Shown here: positions 19,879 through 30,835 of the stretch, piece by piece
How positions within the stretch are numbered: position 1 is the stretch's first letter
Layout of the letters: each line of letters opens with the position of its first letter
Origin: Prauserella isguenensis
GTDB lineage: Bacteria > Actinomycetota > Actinomycetes > Mycobacteriales > Pseudonocardiaceae
Reading direction: 5' to 3'
Length of the DNA stretch: 64,000 nt
NCBI RefSeq assembly: GCF_014191605.1
Contig: NZ_JACHWU010000004.1
Coordinates: 414,859 to 478,858 of the forward strand
The notes under the pieces: model-generated
Database searches by the model: none
What the model saw: only the letters and a program-made list of their open reading frames with translations
What the model was told of the DNA's origin: nothing
Made by a program: the position numbers and the translations under genes

Positions 19879-21362
19879 TCGAGATGAGCATGGCCGAGAT
19901 CGCCGAGGTGACCGGCGGCCGGCTGCACCGTGCCGACGGCACCGAGCGCGTGACGGCGTCGGTCGAATTCGACTCGCGCAAGCTCACCGGCGGCGGACTG
20001 TTCGTGGCGCTGCCCGGCGAACGGGTCGACGGGCACGCGTTCGCGGCGAAGGCCGTCGCCGACGGTGCCGCGGGCGTGCTCGCGGGCCGCGAGGTGGACG
20101 CGCCGTCGGTGATCGCACCGCCGGTCGAGGCGGCCCACGCGAACGCGATGGCGCTGGCCGGCGACAGCGACGGGGCCGGCGCGGCGGTGCTCGCCGCCCT
20201 CGGCAGACTCGCCCGGCACGTCGTCACGCGGCTGACCGAGGGCGGCATGACGGTCGTCGGCGTGACCGGTTCGTCCGGCAAGACCTCCACCAAGGACCTC
20301 ATCGCCCAGCTGCTCGAACCGCTCGGCTCGACGATCGCCCCGCCCGGCTCGTTCAACAACGAGCTCGGCCACCCCTGGACCGCGCTGCGGGCGGACGCCT
20401 CGACGCGCAACCTCGTGCTCGAGCTGTCGGCGCGAGGGCCGGGACACATCGCCGAGCTGGCGCAGATCGCGCCCCCGACGATCGGTGCCGTGCTCAACGT
20501 GGGCACCGCCCACGTCGGCGAGTTCGGCTCCCGCGAGGGCATCGCGCAGACGAAGGGGGAGTTGGTCGAGGCGCTGCCCGCCGACGGAGTGGCCGTGCTC
20601 AACGCCGACGATCCGCTGGTCGCCGCAATGGCGTCCCGTACCGCGGCGCGGGTCGTGTTCGTCGGCGAGAGCGCCGAGGCGACCGTCCGGGCCGAGGACG
20701 TCCGCCTCGACGACCAGGCGCGTGCGTCGTTCCGGCTCGTCGCCCCCCAGGGCACCGCCGACGTGACGTTGTCCCTGCACGGCGAGCACCACGTCGGCAA
20801 CGCCCTCACCGCCGCGGCCATCGCCCTCGAGCTGGGCACGCCCGTCGCCGAGGTGGCCGAGCGGCTCTCCGGCGCCGAACGCCGGTCCTCGCGTCGCATG
20901 GAGGTCACCACGCGCGACGACGGCGTCACGGTGCTCAACGACTCCTACAACGCCAACCCCGAGTCGATGAAGGCGGCGCTCAAGACCCTGGCTTCGATGA
21001 CCCGGTCCAGCGGCCGACGATCGTGGGCGGTCCTGTCGGAGATGGGTGAACTGGGTACCGATAGCGTGTCCGCGCACGACGAGATCGGCAGGCTCGCGGT
21101 GCGCCTGAACATCAGCAGGCTCGTGGTGGTCGGAGACGCGGCCGCCCCGATGCACACCGGTGCCAGCCACGAAGGTTCTTGGGGAGAGGAGTCGGTTCTG
21201 GTTCCCGACACCGACGCGGCCGTCGCCCTGCTACGCGATGAGCTGCGTTCCGACGACGTGGTCCTGGTCAAGGCCTCCAAGGTCGCCGAGATGTGGCGAG
21301 TGGCCGACGCACTGTTGGATCCCGCGCTGCTGGCCGGCACCGGGCTGGAGGGCACCCAGTGA
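19875..21362 (+). CDS. murF: UDP-MurNAc-tripeptide:D-Ala-D-Ala ligase
   Basis: Adds D-Ala-D-Ala to complete the cytoplasmic pentapeptide precursor. It has 495 residues, slightly longer than the 450-480 typical of the family. The P-loop is [11 protein letters not shown] near residue 132, with [12 protein letters not shown] downstream and the C-terminal-domain motif [15 protein letters not shown] near residue 355. The GTG overlaps the murE stop and the stop overlaps the mraY GTG. Confidence 0.97.
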   Translation: MIEMSMAEIAEVTGGRLHRADGTERVTASVEFDSRKLTGGGLFVALPGERVDGHAFAAKAVADGAAGVLAGREVDAPSVIAPPVEAAHANAMALAGDSDGAGAAVLAALGRLARHVVTRLTEGGMTVVGVTGSSGKTSTKDLIAQLLEPLGSTIAPPGSFNNELGHPWTALRADASTRNLVLELSARGPGHIAELAQIAPPTIGAVLNVGTAHVGEFGSREGIAQTKGELVEALPADGVAVLNADDPLVAAMASRTAARVVFVGESAEATVRAEDVRLDDQARASFRLVAPQGTADVTLSLHGEHHVGNALTAAAIALELGTPVAEVAERLSGAERRSSRRMEVTTRDDGVTVLNDSYNANPESMKAALKTLASMTRSSGRRSWAVLSEMGELGTDSVSAHDEIGRLAVRLNISRLVVVGDAAAPMHTGASHEGSWGEESVLVPDTDAAVALLRDELRSDDVVLVKASKVAEMWRVADALLDPALLAGTGLEGTQ

Positions 21363-22444
21363 TCAGCATCCTGATCGCGGCCTCGGTGGGGCTGCTGATC
21401 TCCATCCTGTTCACCCCCTACCTCATCCGGGTGTTCTCGAAGCAGGGCTTCGGGCAGGAGATCCGGGAGGAAGGCCCCGAGGGGCACCGGTCGAAACGCG
21501 GCACGCCCACGATGGGCGGCGTGGCGATCATCGTGGCGATGGTCGTCGCCTACTTCGTGGCGCACCTGGTCGACGTGATCCGCGATTCGTCGAACTCGGG
21601 GCCCACGGCGTCCGGACTGCTCGTGCTCTTCCTGTCCGTCGGGCTCGGTCTCGTGGGCTTCCTCGACGACTTCATCAAGATCCGCAAACAGCGCAACCTC
21701 GGCCTGAACAAGACGGCCAAGCTGGTCGGCCAGCTCGTCGTCGCGGTCGTGTTCGGCATCCTCGCGCTGCAGTTCGTCAACGACAACGGCCTGGCCCCGG
21801 CCTCGCAGCACCTGTCGTACGTGCGGGACCTGTCGTTGATCTTCTTCCCGGTCCCCGTGTTCATCCTGTTCTGCTACCTGCTGATCTCGGCGTGGTCGAA
21901 CGCGGTGAACTTCACCGACGGGCTCGACGGCCTCGCAGGCGGCGCCGGGGCGATGGTGCTGGTCACGTACGTGGTGATCGCGTTCTGGCAGGCCCGGCTC
22001 AGCTGTGTCGAGACGCCGCAGGCCGCGTGCTACGACGTCCGGGACCCGCTCGACCTCGCCGTGGTGGCCGCCGCCGCCGCGGGCGGCTGTGTCGGCTTCC
22101 TGTGGTGGAACGCCGCGCCCGCGAAGATCTTCATGGGCGACACCGGATCGCTCGCCCTCGGCGGTCTCATCGCGGGCCTGTCGATGACGACGCGCACCGA
22201 GCTGCTCGCCATCGTGATCGGCGGTCTGTTCGTCGTCGAGATGGTGTCGGTCGTGCTGCAGATCGCCGTCTTCCGCACCACTCGCAAACGGCTGTTCCGC
22301 ATGGCACCGTTCCATCACCACTTCGAGCTGGCGGGCTGGGCCGAGACGACGGTGATCATCAGGTTCTGGCTGCTCGCAGCCGTGTGCTGCATGTTCGGTC
22401 TGGGCCTGTTCTACAGCGAACAGCTCGGGCTCGGCGGAGGCTGA
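21359..22444 (+). CDS. mraY: Phospho-MurNAc-pentapeptide transferase
   Basis: Multi-spanning membrane enzyme that transfers phospho-MurNAc-pentapeptide to undecaprenyl phosphate, giving lipid I. It has 361 residues with about ten hydrophobic segments. Family motifs are [23 protein letters not shown] with the catalytic aspartates, [12 protein letters not shown], and the HHHFE end of the last loop. The GTG at 21359 overlaps the murF stop; longer in-frame starts run into murF. Confidence 0.97.
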   Translation: MISILIAASVGLLISILFTPYLIRVFSKQGFGQEIREEGPEGHRSKRGTPTMGGVAIIVAMVVAYFVAHLVDVIRDSSNSGPTASGLLVLFLSVGLGLVGFLDDFIKIRKQRNLGLNKTAKLVGQLVVAVVFGILALQFVNDNGLAPASQHLSYVRDLSLIFFPVPVFILFCYLLISAWSNAVNFTDGLDGLAGGAGAMVLVTYVVIAFWQARLSCVETPQAACYDVRDPLDLAVVAAAAAGGCVGFLWWNAAPAKIFMGDTGSLALGGLIAGLSMTTRTELLAIVIGGLFVVEMVSVVLQIAVFRTTRKRLFRMAPFHHHFELAGWAETTVIIRFWLLAAVCCMFGLGLFYSEQLGLGGG

Positions 22445-22447
22445 TCG

Positions 22448-23845
22448 GTGAAGCTGGCGGGAACGAAGGTGCTGGTCGCCGGCGCCGGGGTGACCGGCCG
22501 GTCGGCGAGCCAGGCACTGACCGAACTCGGTGCCGACGTCACCGTGACGGACGGCAACGCCCAGCGGCTCGCCGAGCTCGACGGACTCGGTGCCGCACTC
22601 GAACCCGGCCTCGACGCGCCGCCGGAGGGCACCGAACTGGTCGTGACCAGCCCCGGGTGGCGGCCGACCGCGCCGCTGCTGGTGGCCGCGGCCGAGGCGG
22701 GCATCGAGGTGATCGGCGACGTCGAGCTGGCCTGGCGGCTCGGGCAGCAGCGGGAACGCCCGCCGGTGTGGCTGGTCGTCACCGGCACCAACGGCAAGAC
22801 CACGACCGTCGGCATGCTCGAATCGATGCTGCGTGCCGCCGGGGCGGACGCCGTAGCCTGCGGCAACGTCGGTTTCGCCGTGCTCGACGCCGTCCGAGCG
22901 GGTCACGACGTGCTGGCCGTCGAACTGTCGAGCTTCCAGCTGCACTGGTCGTCGACGCTCGCGCCGCGCGCGTCCGTCGTGCTCAACGTCGCCGAGGACC
23001 ACCTCGACTGGCACGGTGGCCTCGACGCCTACGCCGCCGCGAAGGGCACCGTCCACGCCCGGTCGGCGACGGTGGTGCACAACGTGGGCGAGGCGTGGTC
23101 GCAGCGCCTCGCCGACGAGTACGCGCCGGAAGGGGCGCGGCGCATCGGGTTCCGCATCGACACGCCGCGGCCCGGCGAGCTCGGCATCGTCGAGGACCTG
23201 CTCGTCGACCGCGCCTACGTCGGCGACCCGGTCCAGGGGGCCGAGGAACTCGCCACGCTCGCCGACGTCCGGCCCATCGGCCCCCACAACGTCGCCAACG
23301 CCCTCGCCGCCGCCGCGCTGGCGCGTGCCCACGGGGTGCCGTCCGCCGCCGTCGCCCAGGGGCTGCGCGCCTTCACGCCCGGTGCGCATCGCGCCGTCGT
23401 CGCGGGTGAGGTCGACGGGGTGCGCTACGTCAACGACTCGAAGGCCACCAACCCGCACGCCGCCACCGGCTCCCTGCTCGCTCAGGACGGTGTCGTCTGG
23501 ATCGCGGGTGGCCAGCTCAAGGGTGCCTCCGTCGACGAGCTCGTCGACGTGGTCGTGGCACGGTTGCGCGGTGCGGTCCTGCTCGGGGTCGACGCGGACG
23601 TGATCGGCGCCGCTCTCGCGCGACACGCGCCGGATGTTCCCGTCACACGCGTCGATCCGGGTGACCATGAGCCCATGACATCGGCGGTGAACGCGGCCCA
23701 CGCGCTCGCGAAGGCGGGCGACACGGTCGTACTGGCACCCGCTGCCGCGTCGCTGGACATGTTCCGCGACTACGCGGCGAGGGGTGAGGCGTTCACGGCG
23801 GCCGTCGACGCGTTGAGACGGGAACGCCTCGGTGACGGCGGTTGA
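22448..23845 (+). CDS. murD: UDP-MurNAc-L-alanine:D-glutamate ligase
   Basis: Adds D-glutamate to UDP-MurNAc-L-Ala. It has 465 residues starting at GTG 22448, three bases after the mraY stop. The N-terminal Rossmann domain has VLVAGAGVTGRSA; the central ATPase domain has the P-loop GTNGKTTTVGM near residue 117 and NVAEDHLDWHG; and the C-terminal domain has NDSKATNPHA. The 3' end overlaps ftsW by 14 bases. Confidence 0.97.
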   Translation: MKLAGTKVLVAGAGVTGRSASQALTELGADVTVTDGNAQRLAELDGLGAALEPGLDAPPEGTELVVTSPGWRPTAPLLVAAAEAGIEVIGDVELAWRLGQQRERPPVWLVVTGTNGKTTTVGMLESMLRAAGADAVACGNVGFAVLDAVRAGHDVLAVELSSFQLHWSSTLAPRASVVLNVAEDHLDWHGGLDAYAAAKGTVHARSATVVHNVGEAWSQRLADEYAPEGARRIGFRIDTPRPGELGIVEDLLVDRAYVGDPVQGAEELATLADVRPIGPHNVANALAAAALARAHGVPSAAVAQGLRAFTPGAHRAVVAGEVDGVRYVNDSKATNPHAATGSLLAQDGVVWIAGGQLKGASVDELVDVVVARLRGAVLLGVDADVIGAALARHAPDVPVTRVDPGDHEPMTSAVNAAHALAKAGDTVVLAPAAASLDMFRDYAARGEAFTAAVDALRRERLGDGG

Positions 23846-25418
23846 CGAGAGCCGATCCGGTTCGTCCGGATCCGCCCGGCGGGGCGAAGGCCGGAACCGG
23901 AGGAAACGCACCGAACGTGGATTCGCGGCGGTTCGCACCGCGCTGACCGCGTGGCTGTCGCGACCGCTGGCCGATTTCCACCTGATCCTCGCCGTCTGCG
24001 GGTTGCTCGTGGTGCTCGGCACCGTGATGGTGCTGTCGGCGTCGTCGGTGTCGTCCTACGACCCGGGCAACGCGGCCAGCGTGTACGCCCTGTTCCAGCG
24101 GCACCTGGTGTTCGTGGCCATCGGCGCGGTCGTGTTCTGGCTGGGCGTGCGCATCCCCTTGCCGCGGATCCGCACGCTCTCGCCCGCGGCCATGGTCGTC
24201 GCGCTGGGCCTGCTCGCACTCGTGCTCACCCCGTTGGGCAGCGAGCAGAACGGGTCGCAGGGCTGGTTCGTCGTCGGTCCGCTCTCGCTGCAACCGGTGG
24301 AGTTGGGCAAGATCGTGCTCGCCCTGTGGGGTGCGCACATCCTCGTGACCAAGTACCAGGTGCTGCACCAATGGCGGCACCTGCTGGTGCCGGTGGTGCC
24401 CGGCGCGCTGCTGATGTGCGCCCTCGTCATGGCCCAGCCGGACCTCGGCGGCACGGTGCCGCTGGGCATCGTGCTCATCGCGTTGCTGTGGTTCGCGGGC
24501 GCGCCGAAGCGGCTGTTCGGCATCGTGCTGGCGGCCGGTGTGGCGGGCGCCGTGGTGCTGGCCCTGATCGCCGACTACCGGCTCGACCGCGTCATGACGT
24601 TCCTCAACCCCGGCGCGGACCCGCTCGGCAAGGGCATGCAGGCCAATCAGGCGCTGTACGCCCTGGCCGACGGCGGGCTGTTCGGCAAGGGGCTCGGGCA
24701 GGGCCAGTCGAAGTGGATGTACCTGCCGAACGTGCAGCACGACTTCATCTTCGCCCTCATCGGCGAGGAGCTCGGGTTCATCGGCTGCATCGTCGTGATC
24801 GGCCTGTTCGGCCTGCTGACCTTCGTCGGCCTCCGCATCGCGATGCGTAACCTGGACCCGTGGATCCGGATCGTCGCCGGCACGCTGACGGTGTCGATCG
24901 TGTCGCAGGCGGCCATCAACATCGGCTACGTCGTCGGCCTGCTGCCCGTCACGGGCGTGACACTGCCGATGATCTCCTACGGCGGCACCTCGCTGCTGGT
25001 GACGATGCTGCTGTTCGGCCTGCTCGCCAACTGCGCGCGGCACGAACCGGAGGCCGTGGCGGCATTGCGCACCCAGGGTCCGGGTAAGTTCGGACGTCTG
25101 ATGAGGTTGCCCGCGCCGGAGCCGTACCGGCCGCCCGCCACCCGGCGTGGCGGAACCCGCGGTGGTGGCGGTACCCGGGGTGGCGGCCGTGGTCAGGGCG
25201 GAGCCCGTGCGTCGGGTGCCAAGGCGGGCAGGCCCGCCACCCGCTCGGCGTCGGCCCCCGACCGCCGGGGTGCGGCACCCCGGAGTGCGGCACCTCGGAG
25301 TGCGACACCGGAGTACGGTCGCCGCACCCGTGGTGAGCCCGGACGCGGCGGGCCGCGCAGGCCGAAACCGGACCGCTCCACGGGAACCAGTCGATCGACA
25401 CGGAGAGGACGCAGGTGA
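23832..25418 (+). CDS. ftsW: Lipid II polymerase FtsW (SEDS family)
   Basis: SEDS-family septal peptidoglycan glycosyltransferase. It has 528 residues and about ten transmembrane segments between residues 45 and 410. Signature segments are [11 protein letters not shown], the extracellular region with [21 protein letters not shown], and [16 protein letters not shown] basic cytoplasmic N-terminus of about 40 residues and a 110-residue Arg/Gly-rich tail with [13 protein letters not shown] repeats lie outside the core. Such tails occur in actinobacterial FtsW, where they bind other divisome proteins. The partner FtsI gene is not next to it in this window. Confidence 0.96.
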   Translation: MTAVDESRSGSSGSARRGEGRNRRKRTERGFAAVRTALTAWLSRPLADFHLILAVCGLLVVLGTVMVLSASSVSSYDPGNAASVYALFQRHLVFVAIGAVVFWLGVRIPLPRIRTLSPAAMVVALGLLALVLTPLGSEQNGSQGWFVVGPLSLQPVELGKIVLALWGAHILVTKYQVLHQWRHLLVPVVPGALLMCALVMAQPDLGGTVPLGIVLIALLWFAGAPKRLFGIVLAAGVAGAVVLALIADYRLDRVMTFLNPGADPLGKGMQANQALYALADGGLFGKGLGQGQSKWMYLPNVQHDFIFALIGEELGFIGCIVVIGLFGLLTFVGLRIAMRNLDPWIRIVAGTLTVSIVSQAAINIGYVVGLLPVTGVTLPMISYGGTSLLVTMLLFGLLANCARHEPEAVAALRTQGPGKFGRLMRLPAPEPYRPPATRRGGTRGGGGTRGGGRGQGGARASGAKAGRPATRSASAPDRRGAAPRSAAPRSATPEYGRRTRGEPGRGGPRRPKPDRSTGTSRSTRRGRR

Positions 25419-26551
25419 GCCAGCCTGACACCGGTGGGGAGAAGACGCCGGCACGCACCGCACCGACGGTCGTGGTCGCAGGGGGCGGCACGGCCGGCCA
25501 TATCGAACCCGCGCTCGCGCTGGCCGACGCCGTCACACGGCTCCGGCCCGACGCCACGGTCGTCGCGCTGGGAACCGAGCGCGGCCTGGAGACCACGCTG
25601 GTGCCGGACCGCGGCTACCGGCTCGAGCTGATCCCGCCGGTGCCGCTGCCGCGCAAGCCCACGAAGGAGCTGCTGCGGCTCCCGCTGAAGGTCCGGGACG
25701 CGGTCAAGCGCACGCGGGCGGTGTTCGACCGCGTCGGCGCGGACGTCGTCGTCGGCTTCGGCGGCTACGTCGCGCTGCCCGCCTACCTGGCCGCCCGCGG
25801 GCGGACCCCGATCGTGGTGCACGAGGCCAACAAGCACCCGGGTCTGGCCAACAAGGTCGGTGCCCGATTCGCCGCGAAGGTCGCCGCCGCCGTCCCGGGC
25901 ACGCCGCTGTCGGGTGCCGAGGTCGTCGGCATCCCGTTGCGGCGCTCGATCACGTCGTTGGACCGTGCCGCGCTGCGCGCCGAGGCCCGTGCCCACTTCG
26001 GGCTCGACCCGGACGCGCCGACCGTGCTCGCCTTCGGCGGGTCGCAGGGCGCCCGGTCGATCAACGAGGCCGTCGCCGGCGCCGCGCGGACGTTCGCCGA
26101 GGCGGGCGTCGGTGTGCTGCACGCCCACGGGCCCAAGAACTCCGTCGCGGTGCGCGAGTTCCCGGGTGCTCCGCCGTACGTACCGGTGCCGTACCTGGAA
26201 CGGATGGACCTCGCCTACGCGGCTGCCGACCTGGTGCTGTGCCGGTCCGGCGCGATGACGGTCGCCGAGGTGTCGGCGGTCGGGCTGCCCGCGGTGTTCG
26301 TCCCGCTGCCGCACGGCAACGGCGAGCAGGCGCTCAACGCCGAGCCGGCGGTGAACGCGGGAGCCGGACTGCTGGTCGAGGACGAGGCGCTCACGCCGGA
26401 GGCGATCGCCGAGCGGGTGGTCCCGCTGGTGACCGACTCGGAGCGGCTCGCGAAGATGAGCGCGGCGGCGGTCGGACTGGGTCACGGCGCGGCCGACGAA
26501 ACACTGGCGCGGATGGTCTTGGAGGCCGGCGGACATGGCGATGGCAGCTGA
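25415..26551 (+). CDS. murG: UDP-GlcNAc:lipid I N-acetylglucosaminyltransferase
   Basis: Converts lipid I to lipid II at the inner face of the membrane. It has 378 residues and a GT-B fold. The N-terminal glycine loop [16 protein letters not shown] is diagnostic, and the C-terminal UDP-GlcNAc site contains [11 protein letters not shown] and the [13 protein letters not shown] region. The GTG overlaps the ftsW stop and the 3' end overlaps murC by 17 bases. Confidence 0.97.
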   Translation: MSQPDTGGEKTPARTAPTVVVAGGGTAGHIEPALALADAVTRLRPDATVVALGTERGLETTLVPDRGYRLELIPPVPLPRKPTKELLRLPLKVRDAVKRTRAVFDRVGADVVVGFGGYVALPAYLAARGRTPIVVHEANKHPGLANKVGARFAAKVAAAVPGTPLSGAEVVGIPLRRSITSLDRAALRAEARAHFGLDPDAPTVLAFGGSQGARSINEAVAGAARTFAEAGVGVLHAHGPKNSVAVREFPGAPPYVPVPYLERMDLAYAAADLVLCRSGAMTVAEVSAVGLPAVFVPLPHGNGEQALNAEPAVNAGAGLLVEDEALTPEAIAERVVPLVTDSERLAKMSAAAVGLGHGAADETLARMVLEAGGHGDGS

Positions 26552-27989
26552 CACACCCGAGGAGCCCGGCCGGGTCGCGGTCGCGGCGCGGCCGCCCGAG
26601 CTTCTGCAGCGGGCGCACCTGATCGGTATCGGCGGTGCCGGCATGAGCGGTATCGGCCGGATCCTGCTGGCCCGGGGCGCCGAGGTCTCCGGCTCGGACG
26701 CGAAGGAGTCGCGCGCCTTTCTGACATTGCGGGCGCAGGGTGCGCAGATCGCCGTCGGGCAGGCCGCCGAGAATCTCGACCTCGCCGGGGGCGATCCGAC
26801 GGCGGTGATCGTCTCGACGGCGATTCGCGACGACAACCCCGAACTCGCGGCGGCGCGCGCTCGCGGCATCCCGGTGCTGCACCGTGCGGAGGCGCTCGCG
26901 GCGCTGATGGAGGGGCATCGGGTCGCCTGCATCGCGGGCACCCACGGCAAGACGTCGACGACGTCGATGCTCACGGTCGCGTTGCAACACTGCAGGCTCG
27001 ACCCGTCGTTCGCGATCGGCGGCGACCTCAACGAGTCCGGCGCCAACGCCCACCACGGTGAGGGCGGGGTGTTCGTCGCGGAGGCCGACGAGAGCGACGG
27101 CTCGTTCCTGAGCTACGCGCCCGACGTCGCGGTCGTGACGAACGTCGAACCCGACCACCTCGACCACCACGGCACCGTCGACGCCTACATCGCGGTGTTC
27201 ACCGAGTTCCTCGGGCGGATCACGCCCGGCGGTGCGCTCGTGGTGTGCGCCGACGACGCGGCCGCCGCCGAACTGGCGTGCCGCGCCGAGGCCGCGGGGG
27301 TGCGCGTGCTGCGGTACGGGCGCTCGGCGACCGGCGAGCACGACGCCCGGGTCGTGGCTTACGAACCCGCCGACGAGGGCGGAACGGTGCGGTTGGCGCT
27401 CGGCGGTGAGGAGCTCGAGGTGCGGGTGACCGTGCCGGGCGAGCACATGGCGTTCAACGCCGTCGCCGCGCTGCTGGCGGGTCTGGAACTGGGTGCCCCG
27501 GTCGACGGGATGCTCGCCGGCCTCGCCGTGTTCGGCGGCGTGCGCAGGCGGTTCGAGTTCAAGGGCCGCGCAGCCGACGTGCGGGTGTACGACGACTACG
27601 CGCACCACCCGACCGAGGTCGACGCCCAGCTGCGTGCGGTGCGGCACGCCGCGGGCACCGGTCGCGTGGTGGTCGTGTTCCAGCCGCACCTGTACTCCCG
27701 CACCGAGGCGTTCGCGAGCGAGTTCGCCGAGGCCCTCGGCCTGGCCGACGAGGTGATCCTGCTCGACGTCTACGGCGCGCGGGAGGAACCGAAACCGGGG
27801 GTGAGCGGGGAGCTCGTCGCCGAGCGGATCACGGGCGCTGCGGTGCACTACGAGCCTGCGTTCGACCGCGCCACCGCGCTCGCGGCCGACCTCGTCAAGC
27901 CGGGTGATCTGCTCGTGACGATGGGCGCGGGCGATGTGACCCAGCTCGGCCCGGAGATCCTCGCAGAGTTGGACCGTCGCGGGGTCTGA
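26535..27989 (+). CDS. murC: UDP-MurNAc:L-alanine ligase
   Basis: Adds L-alanine to UDP-MurNAc, the first peptide-stem step. It has 484 residues from ATG 26535 (ATG 26541 is an alternative). Domain 1 has [21 protein letters not shown], the ATPase P-loop is [11 protein letters not shown] near residue 137, and [11 protein letters not shown] and [11 protein letters not shown] follow. It overlaps murG and is followed after 19 bases by ftsQ. Confidence 0.97.
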   Translation: MAMAADTPEEPGRVAVAARPPELLQRAHLIGIGGAGMSGIGRILLARGAEVSGSDAKESRAFLTLRAQGAQIAVGQAAENLDLAGGDPTAVIVSTAIRDDNPELAAARARGIPVLHRAEALAALMEGHRVACIAGTHGKTSTTSMLTVALQHCRLDPSFAIGGDLNESGANAHHGEGGVFVAEADESDGSFLSYAPDVAVVTNVEPDHLDHHGTVDAYIAVFTEFLGRITPGGALVVCADDAAAAELACRAEAAGVRVLRYGRSATGEHDARVVAYEPADEGGTVRLALGGEELEVRVTVPGEHMAFNAVAALLAGLELGAPVDGMLAGLAVFGGVRRRFEFKGRAADVRVYDDYAHHPTEVDAQLRAVRHAAGTGRVVVVFQPHLYSRTEAFASEFAEALGLADEVILLDVYGAREEPKPGVSGELVAERITGAAVHYEPAFDRATALAADLVKPGDLLVTMGAGDVTQLGPEILAELDRRGV

Positions 27990-28008
27990 GGCGGCGAACG
28001 GACACGAC

Positions 28009-28824
28009 ATGACCAGCACGAGCCGACGCGGCCGGCGCGGGGACGAGGCCGGCCCCGCGCGGCCGGCCCGCACGGCGCGGCGGCGCGGTGGGCGCCCGGG
28101 CCCCGCAGGCGGGAAAGGGCGGTCCACGCGGCCCGCGGACACCGGTGTCGTGTCGCGCGCCCGCGCGCTGCGGCGTCGCTGGATCGCGGTGCTGAGCGTG
28201 CTGACCGTTCTCGGCCTGGCCTACGTACTGCTGTTCACGTCGCTGCTCGGGGTGCGTTCGGTCGAGGTCACCGGCAACCGTGACGTCGGGGCCGACCGGG
28301 TCCGCGAGGTGGCCGAGGTGCCCGAACGGCGCGCCATGCTCCGCGTCGACACCGACGCGATCGCCGAGCGGGTCGCCGACATCCCCGGCGTCGCGACGGT
28401 CGACGTCTCGCGGTCGTGGCCGTCGACCATCGAGATCGCGGTCACCGAGCGCACGCCGGCGGGCGTGTACGACACCGGTCCGAAGCTGTACCTCGTCGAC
28501 GCCGGCGGTGTGGTGTACAAGGAGATTTCCAAGCGCCCCCAAGGACTTCCGGAGTTTCGATTGTCCGAAGTGGGCGCGCGTAATCCCGAGACGCGCGCGG
28601 TGGTGTCGGTACGGAAGGCGCTGCCGCGGCAACTGCGGGACAAGGTCACCGAGTGGCGCGCCGACTCGCCGGGCAGTGTCGAGTTCACGCTCCGGAGCGG
28701 AAAGACGGTGCGGTGGGGCGACGCGTCCGGCAGTGACCGCAAGGCGAAGGTGCTGGGCGCGCTGATGACGCGCAAGGGCAAGGTCTACGACGTGTCGAGT
28801 CCGGAACTGCCGACCGTGTCCTGA
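28009..28824 (+). CDS. ftsQ: Cell division protein FtsQ
   Basis: Single-pass divisome protein. The 271 residues comprise a 57-residue Arg/Gly/Pro-rich cytoplasmic tail, one transmembrane helix at about residues 61-80, a POTRA domain starting at LGVRSVEVTGNRDVGADRV, and the FtsQ beta domain. ATG 28009 follows the murC stop by 19 bases. ftsA is absent between ftsQ and ftsZ, as in other actinobacteria. Confidence 0.93.
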   Translation: MTSTSRRGRRGDEAGPARPARTARRRGGRPGPAGGKGRSTRPADTGVVSRARALRRRWIAVLSVLTVLGLAYVLLFTSLLGVRSVEVTGNRDVGADRVREVAEVPERRAMLRVDTDAIAERVADIPGVATVDVSRSWPSTIEIAVTERTPAGVYDTGPKLYLVDAGGVVYKEISKRPQGLPEFRLSEVGARNPETRAVVSVRKALPRQLRDKVTEWRADSPGSVEFTLRSGKTVRWGDASGSDRKAKVLGALMTRKGKVYDVSSPELPTVS

Positions 28825-29150
28825 CCGCCGGCCGGGGAGGCGGCCGCGCGGTCCCGGACCCGGCCGGAGCCGGTTTTCCGTTGTGCGGCAACGGGCGCGC
28901 CGCTTGGGAGACCCGGAGACGACGCACCTGCGGCCCGCGGTGGCGGAGATAACCGCCGACGTGGTGCAAACATCCGGCGACACGCGGCGTGGCGCCTGGA
29001 TTCGGGCGCGCGCGATGCCTACCGTCCTACCGCAACGTTGGTAGTTGACATAAGTCTGACCCTCAACTTGAGGTTGAGGGTTGCCGGGAGTTCGAGGTCG
29101 ACATCCAGCGCGAGCCAGGGACAAGCACCACGATCAGGAAGGCGAACCCG
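28825..29150 (+). promoter_or_regulatory. ftsQ-ftsZ intergenic region with ftsZ promoter elements
   Basis: This 326-base stretch has no gene. A consensus -35 hexamer TTGACA lies at 29045-29050. An inverted repeat, CCCTCAAC at 29060-29067 and GTTGAGGG at 29073-29080 with a 5-base loop, covers the zone where the -10 would fall. TTGAC plus CTCAA/TTGAG-type sequence before ftsZ is, as I recall, shared by related actinobacteria. Another possible -10, TACCGT, lies near 29018. GGAAGG about 10 bases before the ATG is the likely ribosome binding site. Confidence 0.6.
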
Positions 29151-30665
29151 ATGACGCCCCCGCACAATTACCTCGCGGTGATCAAGGTCGTCGGTATCGG
29201 CGGCGGCGGCGTGAACGCCGTGAACCGCATGATCGAGGTCGGCCTCAAAGGTGTCGAGTTCATCGCGGTGAACACCGACGCCCAGGCACTGCTGATGTCC
29301 GACGCGGACGTCAAGCTCGACATCGGCAGGGAACTGACCCGCGGGCTGGGTGCGGGTGCCGCACCCGACGTCGGCCAGCAGGCTGCCGAGGACCACCGCG
29401 AAGAGATCGAGGAGGTCCTCAAGGGCGCCGACATGGTGTTCGTGACCGCGGGCGAGGGCGGTGGCACCGGCACCGGTGGCGCCCCGGTCGTGGCGCAGAT
29501 CGCCCGTAAGCTCGGTGCGCTGACCATCGGTGTCGTCACGCGGCCCTTCTCGTTCGAGGGCAAGCGGCGTGGCAAGCAGGCCGAGGACGGGATACAGGAG
29601 CTGCGCAACGAGTGCGACACGCTCATCGTCATCCCGAACGACCGCCTGCTCCAGCTCGGCGACATCGGCGTCTCGCTGATGGACGCCTTCCGGTCGGCCG
29701 ACGAGGTGCTGCTGTCCGGTGTGCAGGGCATCACCGACCTGATCACCACACCCGGTCTGATCAACCTCGACTTCGCCGACGTCAAGAGCGTCATGTCAGG
29801 GGCGGGCAGCGCACTCATGGGCATCGGCTCGGCGCGTGGCGAGGGTCGCGCCGTGCAGGCCGCGGAGAAGGCCATCAACTCTCCGCTGCTCGAGGCGTCC
29901 ATGGACGGTGCTCACGGCGCGTTGCTGTCGATCGCCGGTGGATCCGACCTGGGTCTGTTCGAGATCAACGAGGCCGCATCGCTGGTGCAGGAGTCCGCGC
30001 ACCCCGAGGCGAACATCATCTTCGGGACGATCATCGACGACTCGCTCGGTGACGAGGTCCGGGTGACGGTGATCGCCGCCGGCTTCGACGCGGGCACGCC
30101 GACGCACAAGAAGCTGGACCCCGGAACGCTGACGGCGAACGGGTCGACCGCGACCGCGGAGGAGGGCGAGATCGGCGGCGCGCCCGCGGAACCCGGTGCT
30201 CCTGCGGCTCCGTCCGCTCCGGCGCAGCCCGCGGGGGGCAATCCTGCCGAACAGTCGGCTCCCGCGTCGCCCGGGGCGACCCCCGCCAACGGTGCGGCGT
30301 CCGCGCACGCCCACGGTGGGGGCGCGGCCCCGGGTGGTGCCCAGCCGGTGGCGGGCACGCAGGACCGGCCCGCGCCGCAGGGTCCGGCCCCACAGGCGGG
30401 GCTCCCGCAGACGTCGCCGCACCAGGCCGCGTCTCAGCAGGCCGGAGCTCAGCAGGCGGGGACTCAGCAGACCGGGGCTCAGCAGGCGGGGACTCAGCAG
30501 GCGGGGACTCAGCAGGGTGCTGCCCCGCAGTCGGGCGCCGCGGTCGCCGGCCAGGGACAGCCCGCAGCACCGCGCCCGCAGACGGGACTTCCCGGTGGCA
30601 CGCAGCCGGTGGCGGAGGACCCGGCCGACGACGAGGTCGACGTGCCGCCGTTCATGCGTCGCTGA
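29151..30665 (+). CDS. ftsZ: Cell division GTPase FtsZ with extended linker
   Basis: Tubulin-like GTPase that forms the Z ring. It has 504 residues. The GTP-binding motif [15 protein letters not shown] lies at about residues 101-115 and the T7 loop [11 protein letters not shown] at about 204-214. The N-terminal 320 residues are highly conserved. They are followed by an unusually long linker rich in Ala, Gln, Gly and Pro with QQAG/TQQAG repeats, then the conserved C-terminal peptide VDVPPFMRR that recruits SepF and FtsW. The linker makes the protein about 60-80 residues longer than usual actinobacterial FtsZ. Confidence 0.98.
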   Translation: MTPPHNYLAVIKVVGIGGGGVNAVNRMIEVGLKGVEFIAVNTDAQALLMSDADVKLDIGRELTRGLGAGAAPDVGQQAAEDHREEIEEVLKGADMVFVTAGEGGGTGTGGAPVVAQIARKLGALTIGVVTRPFSFEGKRRGKQAEDGIQELRNECDTLIVIPNDRLLQLGDIGVSLMDAFRSADEVLLSGVQGITDLITTPGLINLDFADVKSVMSGAGSALMGIGSARGEGRAVQAAEKAINSPLLEASMDGAHGALLSIAGGSDLGLFEINEAASLVQESAHPEANIIFGTIIDDSLGDEVRVTVIAAGFDAGTPTHKKLDPGTLTANGSTATAEEGEIGGAPAEPGAPAAPSAPAQPAGGNPAEQSAPASPGATPANGAASAHAHGGGAAPGGAQPVAGTQDRPAPQGPAPQAGLPQTSPHQAASQQAGAQQAGTQQTGAQQAGTQQAGTQQGAAPQSGAAVAGQGQPAAPRPQTGLPGGTQPVAEDPADDEVDVPPFMRR

Positions 30666-30686
30666 AGGCGCGCGTTCGGAGCACCC

Positions 30687-30763
30687 GGACACACGCCCAG
30701 TACCGGTCGCGTTCGAGGGTCACCGTTCCCGCCGCAGGGGACGGTGACCCTCGGTGTGTGTCC
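30687..30763 (+). terminator. Strong hairpin after ftsZ
   Basis: A 16-base stem, GAGGGTCACCGTTCCC at 30715-30730 with GGGGACGGTGACCCTC at 30737-30752, has one G-T wobble and a 6-base loop. It is enclosed by an outer pairing of GGACACAC at 30687-30694 with GTGTGTCC at 30756-30763. There is no long T-run, but the stability suggests transcription termination or 3' end protection between ftsZ and pgeF. Confidence 0.65.
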
Positions 30764-30835
30764 TGGGTCCGTAAGCTCCGATGCCGACGGCCCCCACGGG
30801 GCTTCGATGAAGGCGGCGAGTGAAAGGACGATTCG

